From positions 1-35,115 of the forward strand of contig CAMBEX010000003.1 in assembly GCA_945865865.1 (NCBI GenBank): DNA of 35,115 bases, written 5' to 3'. Below the pieces are notes generated by a model. The model was not told the DNA's origin. It was given only the letters and a program-made list of their open reading frames with translations, and searched no databases. This stretch comes from Bdellovibrio sp. ZAP7. Lineage in GTDB: Bacteria > Bdellovibrionota > UBA1018. A program made the translations under genes and the position numbers. The first letter of the stretch is position 1. Each line of letters begins with the position of its first letter. Below, in pieces: positions 25,747 to 35,115 of this stretch.

Positions 25747-27681
25747 CTACTGACGCATCTGGGCTAAATTTTCTTCAATCGCCCGGCCCTCTAGAATCCA
25801 ATGCGAGAAGCGTGTGCGCGCCTCGGATTCGCTGACCACTCCCGCCTTTGAGGCAAACCGAACCATTTCTGCATAGGCCAAGGCCTGATCGATTCGATTC
25901 CAGATGGATTCTGTTAGGCCGAGTTCCACAACCAATCGTTGCCTGAGTTCACTCCTTGCCACTCCCCGCGAACCCAGCGCAAAATGACGATCAATCAGGT
26001 CATAAATCGCGCCGGCAAAAAGCTCATAAGACTGAACGATCTGTGGCCAAGCCTCTGTTTGCGACCTCTTTCCGCGCTCAGCCAGCCGGTCCCAGCTTTT
26101 GCTTTTTGAGTCCACTGGGACCTTGGGGCGTAGCCAACCCCCACGCATCCGCCTCATCCCAAAGTCGAAGGCAACAAAACCCAAAACGACTCCGAACGCG
26201 AGGTAGCCCAGCCACGGTAAAACCCGGAGCAATTTCCCCTGGTAGACTCCCCTACCTGATTGGGTTGTTTGGTTACCCGGTGCGCCCAAGGATCGAAGCG
26301 GGCTCATTTGCATTTCTTGCTTGGCGTTCTGCGCCACATTTGGCGCCCCGTTTTGCACCCCGTTTTGCGCTGCCAAATTTTCGGCTGCACCAGACTGCAG
26401 CACTTCGATCTCAATGGAGTCGATAGCTCGAGTGAAATATTCCCGCTTACTGGGTGAGAAAAATCCAAACTCCATTTTTGGAACTGCGAATTTTCCAGGC
26501 TGCCGAGGGATCAGGGTAAATTCAAAAATCTTTTCTCCCACCCCACCTTTTCCACTTTTGGCCTTCGCCTTGACTTCAAAGACCTCGACCCCCTCAGGCC
26601 ATGCGACTTTGGGCTCGGAGATAGAAGCCACGTTTCCCTGACCTTCTACCTTGACGGTCAAACTCAGTGCCTCATTTGCACGGACCGAATACTTGTCCAC
26701 GCCGCTAGTCACTGTGAAATCACCTACGCCCCCCGAAAATGAAGCGGGGCGGCCTTCGGTCGGAAGAGGTAAAACCTCAAGACTGATGCTTTCGCTCCGA
26801 ACGCTGTTGGTCCGGGGAGCGATTTGCTGAAAAAAAGTCGCAAACGGATCCATCGCATCGTCCGTCAAATCCGATCCGGGCGAGTAGCTCGCCTTGATTC
26901 CCATTGAATCAATTTTGACCTTTCCGTCCCGACCTTCCTTGAGAGGGTAGGCCGCGTAGCGTGCCAAGAGCGCTCGCTCGTACGGAACGCCATCCAGCAT
27001 CACCTGCTCGCTTTCCAAGCGCTGGCCAAGTACTGGAATCTCAAGGTCCTCGCGTAAAAATCCGTCGAGCACCGGATATTTTTCGACCTGAATATTAAAC
27101 ACTCGAACGCGTCGATAGAGAGAGTAACTCACGATGACCTGCTCGCCCTTGTAGGCTCGGTCCTTGTCGATTTCGGCGCGTACAAAAAAATTTCGGCCCG
27201 GGTCTTTTTTTCCAGCACCCCTGAGGCCAATCCCGCTGCCTCCGTAATTTCTCGGAATCGGCGTGCCGGCTCCGCCACCGCCCACATGGATCGTGATCGG
27301 ATTACTCTTATGGGCCTTACCCCCGACCGAGACCTGAATCCCAGAGATGACGAGACTGCCGGTCTTGAGCGGGCGCAAGACGCGAGTGAACTGACGGTTG
27401 TTTCGCACTCCAAAATTTCCGTTTTCGTAATACGACTCAACGAACACACCGCTGTAGCGATTGACCTCTTCAAAATGAGGAGCGGAAAACTGAGGTTCTG
27501 CGGTATTTGAAGTTCCATCGACCCGTACAGAAAATTTCAGAGAGACGGTCTCGTCCTCGCCGATTTGAGTGCGGTCCACGGTCACTGAAAACTGAACCTG
27601 CTCGGCATCCGCGCCCCAAGCAAGCGCCGAGTGGAAAATCAAAACTCCGACTAAAGCAGACATCCACTTTCGTGGGTTCAT
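25747..27681 (-). CDS. batD: BatD-like aerotolerance protein; probable start MNPRKWM at 27681
   Basis: Signal peptide, VTVDRTQIGEDETVSLKFSVRVDG and repeated oxygen-tolerance-type domains, C-terminal TM; location in Bat cluster. Confidence 0.87.
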   Translation of the reverse strand: MNPRKWMSALVGVLIFHSALAWGADAEQVQFSVTVDRTQIGEDETVSLKFSVRVDGTSNTAEPQFSAPHFEEVNRYSGVFVESYYENGNFGVRNNRQFTRVLRPLKTGSLVISGIQVSVGGKAHKSNPITIHVGGGGAGTPIPRNYGGSGIGLRGAGKKDPGRNFFVRAEIDKDRAYKGEQVIVSYSLYRRVRVFNIQVEKYPVLDGFLREDLEIPVLGQRLESEQVMLDGVPYERALLARYAAYPLKEGRDGKVKIDSMGIKASYSPGSDLTDDAMDPFATFFQQIAPRTNSVRSESISLEVLPLPTEGRPASFSGGVGDFTVTSGVDKYSVRANEALSLTVKVEGQGNVASISEPKVAWPEGVEVFEVKAKAKSGKGGVGEKIFEFTLIPRQPGKFAVPKMEFGFFSPSKREYFTRAIDSIEIEVLQSGAAENLAAQNGVQNGAPNVAQNAKQEMQMSPLRSLGAPGNQTTQSGRGVYQGKLLRVLPWLGYLAFGVVLGFVAFDFGMRRMRGGWLRPKVPVDSKSKSWDRLAERGKRSQTEAWPQIVQSYELFAGAIYDLIDRHFALGSRGVARSELRQRLVVELGLTESIWNRIDQALAYAEMVRFASKAGVVSESEARTRFSHWILEGRAIEENLAQMRQ

Positions 27682-27703
27682 CTTGAACTCTCCTTCATAA
27701 CTC

Positions 27704-29578
27704 TCACCAGTCCTTGCCACCGGACTCGGACCTTCGCCCCTGCTGACGCTTGAGCTTGGCCTGAAGTTCGCGTTCACGATTTCCTAAATCAGCCATGACC
27801 CGCTCAGCATCCTCTTTGGACAGGTGCTTGGACTTAAATTCACGCTGCCGAGTACGAGTGGGGTCCTGATATTGCTTTTGTTGATCTTGCTGCTTTTGCT
27901 CACCGGAGTCCGCGCTTTTCTGTTCGTCTTTTTTTTCAGCCTGATCCTTCTTGTCCTGCTTGTCTTGCTGGCTCTGTCCTTGCTCGTTTTTCTGGTCCTG
28001 ATTTTGTTTCTGATCTTGCTTTTCTTGGTCCTTTTTTTGCTGCTCACGGACCAAAATCTCGATCTTTTTTCGCGCATCCGTCTCAACCTGTGCGTCTCCG
28101 GCTGCCTTCGCCGAAGTGATCGCGCCTAGGTAGGAGCCAATCGCGTGATCGATGTCCGCGTTTTTTTCAAAGGCCGCACCCAGGTTATAAAATGAGCGTG
28201 CAGAGAGCGCAGAATCCCGGACCTGATTGGCCGCAGCGGCAGAGCCTGAAAAATTTCGAATGGCCGCCTCCGTGTCTCCCTGCTGAAGTTGGGTGACCCC
28301 CTGATTAAACTGGGGTGCAGCCAATCCGGGATTGAGAGCTTGCGCCTCGCCAAACTTCAGTTTGGCTTCTTCAAGCTTTCCTTCTTGATACAGTTTGAGA
28401 CCTTCTTGATTTTCAAGATAAACGTCCATCGGAACCGCATGGGCCGGACGCACTCCCAACAGGCTGGCTAGGCCCAGCGATGCGAAGAACCACGAAGCTA
28501 AGACGTCAGGGCGCGAGCTTTTCAGTTCCGCCGCTGAGTTTTCACGGAGAATCTTTCTCGCAGGCATCGAAAATTCCAGAAAAAATAAAAACACCGCAAC
28601 CGCCAGAGGCCATTGGTAACGCTCCTGATAGGTCACAATCCGCCGCTCGGCGTTCTCGCTGCGGTTCAACTTTCCAAGGTCGCCGAGCAACTCTTCGAGT
28701 TCAGATTCAGAGGGCGTGACGCTCCAATATTTTCCGCCCGCCACTGACGCTACCTGCATCAGCGCCTTGGGATCAAAAGAACTCACGACGGTTTCATTGC
28801 CGTGCCTTTTGTGTCCGTGCAAAACACCGGATTCATCTCGCACCGGAATCGGTCCGCCTTTTTCGGTGCCCACACCCAAAGTGTAAAATCGAATCCCCTT
28901 GGACTTCAGCATTCTTGCGGCATCCAATGCGCCTTGTTCTTGATCCTCACCATCCGAGATCAAAACCACTGCCTTTGAGGCAAGGTCTGGCCGATTAGCG
29001 CTGCCGTCACCCCCCTCCTCGGCTCCACGTTCCAGCGACTGCAGGGCTGTTTCGAGCGCGATTCCAATATCTGTTCCCTGGTTGGTCACCACGGACGGCC
29101 CCAGGATTTCAAGCGTCTCTAGGAAATACTGAAAATCCGTGGTCAAAGGACACGCGACAAACGCACTGGCCGCGAACGCTACCGCACCCACTCGGTCCCC
29201 CTTGAGCGCTTCGACAAGATTTCTAATCAGATGCTTGGCCTTTTTGATTCGGCTCGGAACCACATCCTCAACCAACATGCTGTTTGAAACGTCGAGTACC
29301 AGCATGATGTCAAGGCCATCCACTTTGACAATTTCCTCTTGGCGGCCCCACTGAGGTCTGGCAAGCGCAAGAAAAACGAACGCCAGTGCGATGAGCGCAA
29401 GGCGCGCCTTTCTGAAAAGAGCCCCGGGCTCCAGCTCAGGTGCAACCCGCGACCAAAGGCTGGGGTGAATGGTTTTTGAAAATTTGAGAACCCGAGATTT
29501 CTGCTGGTGGCGTAGAAACAAATAAACGAGGGGCAAGAAAGTGAGTGCCCAAAGCCAACCGGGATACACGAACTTCAC
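27704..29578 (-). CDS. BatB-BatC fusion: VWA protein with C-terminal TPR and Q/K/D-rich tail
   Basis: LDIMLVLDVSNSM MIDAS motif with N-terminal TM helices; TPRs (NQGVTQLQQGDTEAAIRNFSGSAAAAN); low-complexity tail. Confidence 0.9.
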   Translation of the reverse strand: MKFVYPGWLWALTFLPLVYLFLRHQQKSRVLKFSKTIHPSLWSRVAPELEPGALFRKARLALIALAFVFLALARPQWGRQEEIVKVDGLDIMLVLDVSNSMLVEDVVPSRIKKAKHLIRNLVEALKGDRVGAVAFAASAFVACPLTTDFQYFLETLEILGPSVVTNQGTDIGIALETALQSLERGAEEGGDGSANRPDLASKAVVLISDGEDQEQGALDAARMLKSKGIRFYTLGVGTEKGGPIPVRDESGVLHGHKRHGNETVVSSFDPKALMQVASVAGGKYWSVTPSESELEELLGDLGKLNRSENAERRIVTYQERYQWPLAVAVFLFFLEFSMPARKILRENSAAELKSSRPDVLASWFFASLGLASLLGVRPAHAVPMDVYLENQEGLKLYQEGKLEEAKLKFGEAQALNPGLAAPQFNQGVTQLQQGDTEAAIRNFSGSAAAANQVRDSALSARSFYNLGAAFEKNADIDHAIGSYLGAITSAKAAGDAQVETDARKKIEILVREQQKKDQEKQDQKQNQDQKNEQGQSQQDKQDKKDQAEKKDEQKSADSGEQKQQDQQKQYQDPTRTRQREFKSKHLSKEDAERVMADLGNRERELQAKLKRQQGRRSESGGKDW

Positions 29579-30570
29579 GGCAACACCCCCCAGGAAAGCA
29601 AGGCCGTCAGAAATTCAAGCAACACCAGAAACAGACCCAATAACAAGGGAGTCTGAAATTTTTCGTCATAACGGATTTTTTCGGTGGTTTTGAGATCCGT
29701 TTTTTCGAGCTGATCGATTTCCTTGAAAACCGAGTCCAGCGCCTGCTCGTCGGTCACGCGATAAAATTTTCCGTTCGTCGATTCGGCAATCTGCTGAAGG
29801 AGTGCAGGATTGAGCGCGTTTTCAAAGTATTGATAATTGACGATATCTCGCCCAAATACACTTTTGGTTCGCACCGGCATTCGCACGCGGCCCTCACGAC
29901 CGATCGCGATGGTGTAAACACGAATGTCATAGCCTGCGGCCAGTTCTCCGGCGGTTGCTGGATCCACCTGACCCACGTTGTTGTCACCATCCGTGAGCAA
30001 AATAATCACTCGTGTTTTAGCGGGCGAGTTTTTGAGGCGGTTGACTGCAAGTGAAAGTCCATCGCCGATCCCGGTTCCGTCTTTCAAGACACCGATGCGT
30101 GCGTCTCGGAGCGCCTTCATCACCAGACCGTAATCGAGGGTGGGTGGAGCCAGGGTGAGCGGCTCTCCGCTGAAAATCAAAAAACCGATCCGGTCATTTT
30201 GGCGGCCCTTGATGAAGGCCTCCATCGTGTCCTTGGCGATGTCAAAACGCGAACGTTCGGAGAGGTCCTCGATGTTCATGCTGGCGGAAACATCCATGAC
30301 CATCATGATGTCGAGCCCGTTGACCTTTCGCTCGACTTGCCGATTGCTCGACTGAGGTCTCGCCAGCGCCGTAATGAAAAAAATCAGGCCGACGTATTTG
30401 ATGAGTTGAAAGAACCGGCGCGAACTCGCGCGGCTGACCTCGCGTGAAACCGCAATCGGAAACCGAATCGCGGCCGGGCGATTGCGCTTTCTCCACCACC
30501 GATGGAGCAGAGGGATCAAGAGAGCGAGCAACAAAAAGGGCCACGCGCTAAATCGCACTCCTGGCCTCAC
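29575..30570 (-). CDS. batA: BatA-like VWA protein; probable GTG start at 30570 (or 30558)
   Basis: FLLLALLIPLLHRWWRKR, ALARPQSSNRQVERKVNGLDIMMVMDVSASM, LLTDGDNNVGQVDP. Confidence 0.88.
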   Translation of the reverse strand: MRPGVRFSAWPFLLLALLIPLLHRWWRKRNRPAAIRFPIAVSREVSRASSRRFFQLIKYVGLIFFITALARPQSSNRQVERKVNGLDIMMVMDVSASMNIEDLSERSRFDIAKDTMEAFIKGRQNDRIGFLIFSGEPLTLAPPTLDYGLVMKALRDARIGVLKDGTGIGDGLSLAVNRLKNSPAKTRVIILLTDGDNNVGQVDPATAGELAAGYDIRVYTIAIGREGRVRMPVRTKSVFGRDIVNYQYFENALNPALLQQIAESTNGKFYRVTDEQALDSVFKEIDQLEKTDLKTTEKIRYDEKFQTPLLLGLFLVLLEFLTALLSWGVLP

Positions 30571-31735
30571 TTCCTTTGGCGCCGTTCGTGGCAGAAATCC
30601 CGGCCGCCACGACTTTGATCCGCGTCTCAAGCACTATTTTTCGCGCCTCTTCAAGAAGCAGCTGGGGCTCCCGCCCTGTCGGCGCAAAATCCGTAAACTT
30701 CACACGATCAAGTTTTTCGTAGAGGGCTGTGACTCGTTCCAAAAAACTACGATCCAGAGGTCTTTTGCTCTGCTTTTCTAATAACTGAACCAGCTCACCC
30801 GATGTCGACTCGAGGGCATCGACCTCAAATCTGCGCGCAAAGTAGGCTTTAAGAATCTCTGAAATTCCAAAATAGTGTTTTTTGAATTGGGAGTTGAGCG
30901 CGAAACCTTTTTGTTCCAGTTCGGACAGCGCCTGCAGCGCGACCTGATCTTCGGGTTTTTCGGGTACAGGGACTTTTGGCAATGCGGCCGGACGTCTATT
31001 CTTGAACCATCGCAAAACTCCCCAGATCACCCCGGCCATGAGAGCCGCGCCGACGAGTCCCAGTGCTACGGCTGCCCAAATCGGAAAGGCCAACCCTATG
31101 GGAGGCAAAAGCTCTGCCGGTTTGTTTTTCTCGGCATCTTCAGCAGAGCCCAGTGCTGATTTTGCTTTAAGTTGAAGCGGGCGCGTGCGGCCCTGCGCTT
31201 TTTTTGCCTCATCCAAAAGCACGAGCGCAGGGAGTTTCAAATCTCCGGAGCGCACAAGTGCGAGTTCAAAAATCACGTCGTCTGACGGGGTGGGCGAAGG
31301 GTTGTGCGAGGTGTTTGGGGCCGCGGCTCCCGATGTAACTAAAAACGCTCCCGGTTGCGCAACCACATGAAATCCATCGCCCGAAATGCTCTCCGGCGAC
31401 TCCGCCACTGGAGCTTTAGCCACTGACACGACACGATCGCGCACGGACTGAGATCCCAGCGCGCGCAATTTTATAGAATCGCCGACGCTCCTGTCCGAAT
31501 GGGACGGCTTGGCGTCCTCCACGATCTCAAGGTCATAGGCGGGCAGGAGCAAAAAATCCCCGGTCTGTGCCGCTGGACTCAACGATGTAGATTCAGCGCG
31601 CGCAAAACCAGGCCCAATCGCCGGCTGAAATGCCAAAAGCGATCCTAGGGCAACGACCCACGCAACCGGGGCGATCGGTGAACTACCGCCTACGGCGCGC
31701 GCGCGCGCGAAAAAATCGCACCACGGCTTCCCCAT
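30548..31735 (-). CDS. DUF4381-like membrane protein of the Bat cluster
   Basis: Central TM (IWAAVALGLVGAALMAGVIWGVLRWFKNRR) followed by cytosolic YFGISEILKAYFARRFEVDALESTSGELVQLL; location between DUF58 and BatA. Start codon uncertain. Confidence 0.72.
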   Translation of the reverse strand: MGKPWCDFFARARAVGGSSPIAPVAWVVALGSLLAFQPAIGPGFARAESTSLSPAAQTGDFLLLPAYDLEIVEDAKPSHSDRSVGDSIKLRALGSQSVRDRVVSVAKAPVAESPESISGDGFHVVAQPGAFLVTSGAAAPNTSHNPSPTPSDDVIFELALVRSGDLKLPALVLLDEAKKAQGRTRPLQLKAKSALGSAEDAEKNKPAELLPPIGLAFPIWAAVALGLVGAALMAGVIWGVLRWFKNRRPAALPKVPVPEKPEDQVALQALSELEQKGFALNSQFKKHYFGISEILKAYFARRFEVDALESTSGELVQLLEKQSKRPLDRSFLERVTALYEKLDRVKFTDFAPTGREPQLLLEEARKIVLETRIKVVAAGISATNGAKGSEARSAI

Positions 31736-32561
31736 GGTCCTCCCGAGTCATGATCTTGAGTTGCTCAACTCTGCCGCCCTTGAACGCCGTTTCGAGATCG
31801 GTCTCATGGGCCGTGTGAGATTCCTTAAACCACTTTTTGAAAGCATATCCCCCGGTATCGACCATGCGCTCATCGCCGGTTTCGGGGTCAGAAAACATCA
31901 GATATCCGACATTTGGCACATGGGACTCGCGTTCATCCGAAACGCGAATGGCCACTACGTCATGCTTTCTCGCAAGACGTCTCAGAGGAATTTCGTAGTT
32001 CGAAGCCATAAAGTCGCTCAGCACGAAAACGATTCCCTTATGCTTCATGATTTTTCCGGCCGACTCCAGCGCTCTGGCCAAATTTGTGCCCGGAGTCTTG
32101 GCCTGAAATCCCAGCAGGTCGCGAACAATCCGCAAAACGTGCTGTTTACCTTTTTTGGGCGGGATGATTTTTTCGACCTCGCCTCCAAACAAAAGCGCAC
32201 CCACTTTGTCGCCCGTCACGGTGGCTGCAAAAGCCAGGATCGCTCCGACCTCGGCGGCGACCTCGGACTTGAGTTTTCCGTTTGAACCAAAGCTCTCCGA
32301 GCCCGAGACGTCCACGATCAAAAAAAGAGTCAACTCTCGTTCTTCGTCAAATTTTTTGATGACCGTCTCGCGACTGCGAGCCGAAACCTTCCAGTCAATA
32401 TGGCGGACGTCATCTCCCGGAACGTAAATCCGGTGATCGGAAAACTGCACGCCCTGTCCCTTGAAGGAGCTCCGGTATTGCCCAGTCATGACATCGTTGA
32501 CCATCCGGCGCGTGGTGAATTCGATCTGACGGACTTTTTTCAACAACTCCTGTTGAATCAT
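31683..32561 (-). CDS. DUF58 (VWA-like) protein
   Basis: GQYRSSFKGQGVQFSDHRIYVPGDDVRHIDWKVSARSRETVIKKFDEERELTLFLIVDVSGSE. Confidence 0.94.
   Translation of the reverse strand: MIQQELLKKVRQIEFTTRRMVNDVMTGQYRSSFKGQGVQFSDHRIYVPGDDVRHIDWKVSARSRETVIKKFDEERELTLFLIVDVSGSESFGSNGKLKSEVAAEVGAILAFAATVTGDKVGALLFGGEVEKIIPPKKGKQHVLRIVRDLLGFQAKTPGTNLARALESAGKIMKHKGIVFVLSDFMASNYEIPLRRLARKHDVVAIRVSDERESHVPNVGYLMFSDPETGDERMVDTGGYAFKKWFKESHTAHETDLETAFKGGRVEQLKIMTREDHGEAVVRFFRARARRRR
31695..31709. repeat. (GC)7G dinucleotide tract inside the overlap of two genes
   Basis: tacg|gcgcgcgcgcgcgcg|aaaaaatcg. Confidence 0.9.
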
Positions 32562-33574
32562 TACGGAACTTCTACGTGTTGAAGAATCTTTTTGATGATC
32601 TGTTCACTGTCCACACCGTCGGCCTCGGCCTCAAAAGTCACTAGGATCCGGTGGCGGAGCACGTCGTAGGCAATCGCCTTGACGTCTTCTGGAGTCACGA
32701 ACCCGCGATGGCGGATAAAGGCATGAGCACGACTGGCCTTCGCAAGCGCAAGCGTCGCACGTGGAGACGCACCGACTTGAATCTGTGAGGCAAGCCCTGA
32801 AATGCCCGCCTTGATAGGAAAGCGGGTCGCAAAAACAATTGAGAGTATATAATCCTTGAGCTTCTCATCCATGTAGATTTGCGAACAAACTTGTCTGGCT
32901 TTGAGAATATCTGCCGGCTGGCAAACTTTTTTAGCTTTGGGGACCACGGTCCCGGACATTCGATTCAAAATCAGCTTTTCTTCGTGCAGCGTCGGGTAAT
33001 CCACTTTCACCTTGAACAAAAATCGGTCGAGTTGCGCTTCGGGTAACGCGTAAGTGCCCTCTTGTTCGATTGGATTTTGAGTTGCCAGCACCGTAAAGGG
33101 CTCCGGCAATTTATAAGTCGTATCTCCAATGGTGACCTGGTGCTCTCCCATGGCTTCCAAGAGCGCGCTCTGCACCTTGGCGGGCGCACGATTGATTTCG
33201 TCCGCAAGCACGAGATGAGTAAATACTGGCCCTTTTTTAGGGGTAAACTCGGCGGTTTTTGGATTAAAAATCATCGTGCCGACGAGATCAGCTGGCAGCA
33301 AATCCGGTGTGAACTGAATTCGCTGAAAATCCGCATGGAGAGCATCGGCCAAAGTCTTGATCGTGAGCGTTTTTGCCAAACCTGGCAGACCCTCGAGCAA
33401 AACATGCCCGTCGCAAAGCAAAGCCAACAATAGGCGCTCTAGGAGGGTTCGTTGACCGACCACTACGCTTGAGACTTCGGTCAAAAGCGTGTCAATAAAT
33501 TGGCTGCGCTGTTTGATTTCCTCGGTAAGTGCCTGAACGTCGAGCGTCGTTTGAGTAGAAGACATGTTGGACAT
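32561..33574 (-). CDS. MoxR-family AAA+ ATPase; probable start MSNMSS at 33574
   Basis: LLEGLPGLAKT Walker A, LVLADEINRAPAKVQSALLEAMGEHQVTIGDTTYKLPEPFTVLATQNPIEQEGTYALPEAQLDRFLFK. Confidence 0.95.
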   Translation of the reverse strand: MSNMSSTQTTLDVQALTEEIKQRSQFIDTLLTEVSSVVVGQRTLLERLLLALLCDGHVLLEGLPGLAKTLTIKTLADALHADFQRIQFTPDLLPADLVGTMIFNPKTAEFTPKKGPVFTHLVLADEINRAPAKVQSALLEAMGEHQVTIGDTTYKLPEPFTVLATQNPIEQEGTYALPEAQLDRFLFKVKVDYPTLHEEKLILNRMSGTVVPKAKKVCQPADILKARQVCSQIYMDEKLKDYILSIVFATRFPIKAGISGLASQIQVGASPRATLALAKASRAHAFIRHRGFVTPEDVKAIAYDVLRHRILVTFEAEADGVDSEQIIKKILQHVEVP

Positions 33575-33618
33575 GTCGTTTATCTTCCGCCCATCAATTA
33601 GGGCAGTCAAGAGAAGGG

Positions 33619-35115
33619 TCAGGGAGATGGCTTGGGAACGCCTCGACGAAGTTGACTGAAAAACTCCTTAATCTCGCCGTTCTCTACGTACTTGCTGAGC
33701 GCGCTCAACATCTTCAAAAAGCGCTCAGGATCATTCTTGATCATAACCATGAACTGAAAGCTGTCTCCGTTTTCAAGTCGATCAGCAAGATATTGACGGA
33801 CTTTGAGCGCGGACTGCGGAGACCCCGGAAGCCGCGTGGATGGCTCTTCTTTGAAAAACTCCAGAGCGTTTTCAAAAATCTCATCCATCTTGAGTTTGGA
33901 GTAATCGGTCAGATCCAGAGCCTCAAGACGTCGCTTGAATAAACCCCAGCGCGCTTCGTTCTCGGGGCGATCCACGATTAAGAGTATATCCATGAAATCG
34001 AGCACGAGAAGGCGATCGCCGTTGGTCGCCGGAATGGCAAGCACATCAACCAGCAGTCTAAAAAACTCGGACCGACCGGGTGTCTGTGGATCCTGTTCCG
34101 CCAGCGCCCGCACCATTCCCGCTGATTCCGGTGAACTCAAGTACTTCAAAATCGTGCCTGAATTTTTAAGAAAATAATCGCCGTAATCCGTCAAAAGCGT
34201 CGCTGTCGCCTGAAGCGTAGCTTCGGTCACGCCCGCCTCTCTACCCATGACCATTGAGTAGAAAGCCAGCTGCTTGAGCCGCGCGGCTCGTCCAGAGTCG
34301 TCAAGCGCGTCAAACATCTTGTCGAAAACTGCCCGGGGCAGACGCAGCTCGGGATCCTTACTGAACAACGCCTCAAGCACCGAACGAAGGATCGGCACGC
34401 AACGAGGGACTTCAGCTTCAACTGAAAGTCCGCAGGCGGTTCCAAGGTGAATGAACCCATCAAAAAACTTATCCATCAGTTGTGAGTCGTGATTTTCCGG
34501 AAGCGTGCTGACTCGCATGTTTTTGGAGATCTGGCGGAACATCCCCATTCGGGCCAGCTTGATTCCAACGCCGACATTGTTCTTCCACGCTGTTTTCGCG
34601 CTGTCGGAACGAAACTCTTCGGGAGTGCTTGCATACAATTCGAACAGGAGATTGCGAAGGACTCCCATTCCGCCGCGATAAGGTCCCGCGGCATCCGGAA
34701 GATTTTCGCCGATCACTCCAACCAGCTGATGCAGGTTGAAGAGGCGGGCTTTCACGTCGGTCGGAAAAACTCCGACTTGTTTTTCATTGAACTCGGCGCA
34801 CTCGGGAACATCCGGATAGCCGATAAAAAAAGACGCCAACTTCAGAGTGCTGCGGATGTCATCGTAAGCATCCCGCAAGGTCGGCGGACGCCTGGATCCC
34901 GGGTAGAGCTTTTTGATCAGCGGCGGCCAACTCTCTCGTGGCTCGTCGCCCCAGGCCAATGCGATCGAATTCAAAAACTCCAACGCAAAATTTTGCGGGA
35001 GCAAGTATTTGAAATCCGCGTTGGTCACCAAAAGTTCAAAACGGTCCAGAGTACTGACCACTTTGAGTCGCGGGAGTGCCTCGCCGGGATAGAAATAAGG
35101 AATTGTGTGAAGCTC
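33619..35115 (-). CDS. Unknown protein, N-terminus beyond the window edge
   Basis: Open frame continues past the GTG at 35061 to the window end (ELHTIPYFYPGEALPRLKVVSTLDRFELLVTNADF...); no family recognised; mostly helical. Confidence 0.7.
   Translation of the reverse strand, partial: ELHTIPYFYPGEALPRLKVVSTLDRFELLVTNADFKYLLPQNFALEFLNSIALAWGDEPRESWPPLIKKLYPGSRRPPTLRDAYDDIRSTLKLASFFIGYPDVPECAEFNEKQVGVFPTDVKARLFNLHQLVGVIGENLPDAAGPYRGGMGVLRNLLFELYASTPEEFRSDSAKTAWKNNVGVGIKLARMGMFRQISKNMRVSTLPENHDSQLMDKFFDGFIHLGTACGLSVEAEVPRCVPILRSVLEALFSKDPELRLPRAVFDKMFDALDDSGRAARLKQLAFYSMVMGREAGVTEATLQATATLLTDYGDYFLKNSGTILKYLSSPESAGMVRALAEQDPQTPGRSEFFRLLVDVLAIPATNGDRLLVLDFMDILLIVDRPENEARWGLFKRRLEALDLTDYSKLKMDEIFENALEFFKEEPSTRLPGSPQSALKVRQYLADRLENGDSFQFMVMIKNDPERFLKMLSALSKYVENGEIKEFFSQLRRGVPKPSP

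Noticed and set aside
27824-28129. Leucine-rich plus-strand ORF resembling membrane helices (LLLLLILLLLLTG)
   Set aside because: It is the antisense reading of the Q/K/D-rich BatC tail; hydrophobicity is a codon artefact.
31734-32285. 183-aa plus-strand ORF antisense to the DUF58 gene
   Set aside because: No domain and fully contained in a strong CDS on the other strand.
1-35115. CRISPR array, tRNA, rRNA, transposase or integrase
   Set aside because: No repeat-spacer periodicity, tRNA-like cloverleaf, or recombinase/transposase ORF was recognised by eye.

Overview
The window is a dense, mostly minus-strand bacterial chromosome segment whose content and order resemble deltaproteobacteria/Bdellovibrionota (inferred from gene content only). 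From left to right it holds: (1) an AsmA-like gene with an in-frame amber codon, a TPR protein, accC, accB and efp; (2) a large type IV pilus region, with a TPR protein, pilQ-P-O-N-M, an unknown single-TM protein, pilD, and a divergent ABC permease/ATPase plus TPR-like protein resembling the myxobacterial pilI/H/G set; (3) a plus-strand accessory insertion (HNH endonuclease, AAA_14/DUF4143-type ATPase, small possible HTH ORF); (4) pilA, a receiver-less sigma-54 activator, pilC, pilT and pilB; (5) ribF overlapping a type III glutamine synthetase; (6) a Bat/MoxR aerotolerance-type cluster with a BatB-BatC fusion and an edge-truncated unknown gene. No rRNA, tRNA or CRISPR array was recognised. 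No clearly new multi-gene system is evident. The best leads are the amber-interrupted AsmA-like gene, the reduced PilS/PilR arrangement with palindromes upstream of pilA, the FimT/GspH-like unknown protein between pilD and pilM, the (GC)n tract inside a two-gene overlap, and the predicted near-leaderless AAA ATPase promoter.
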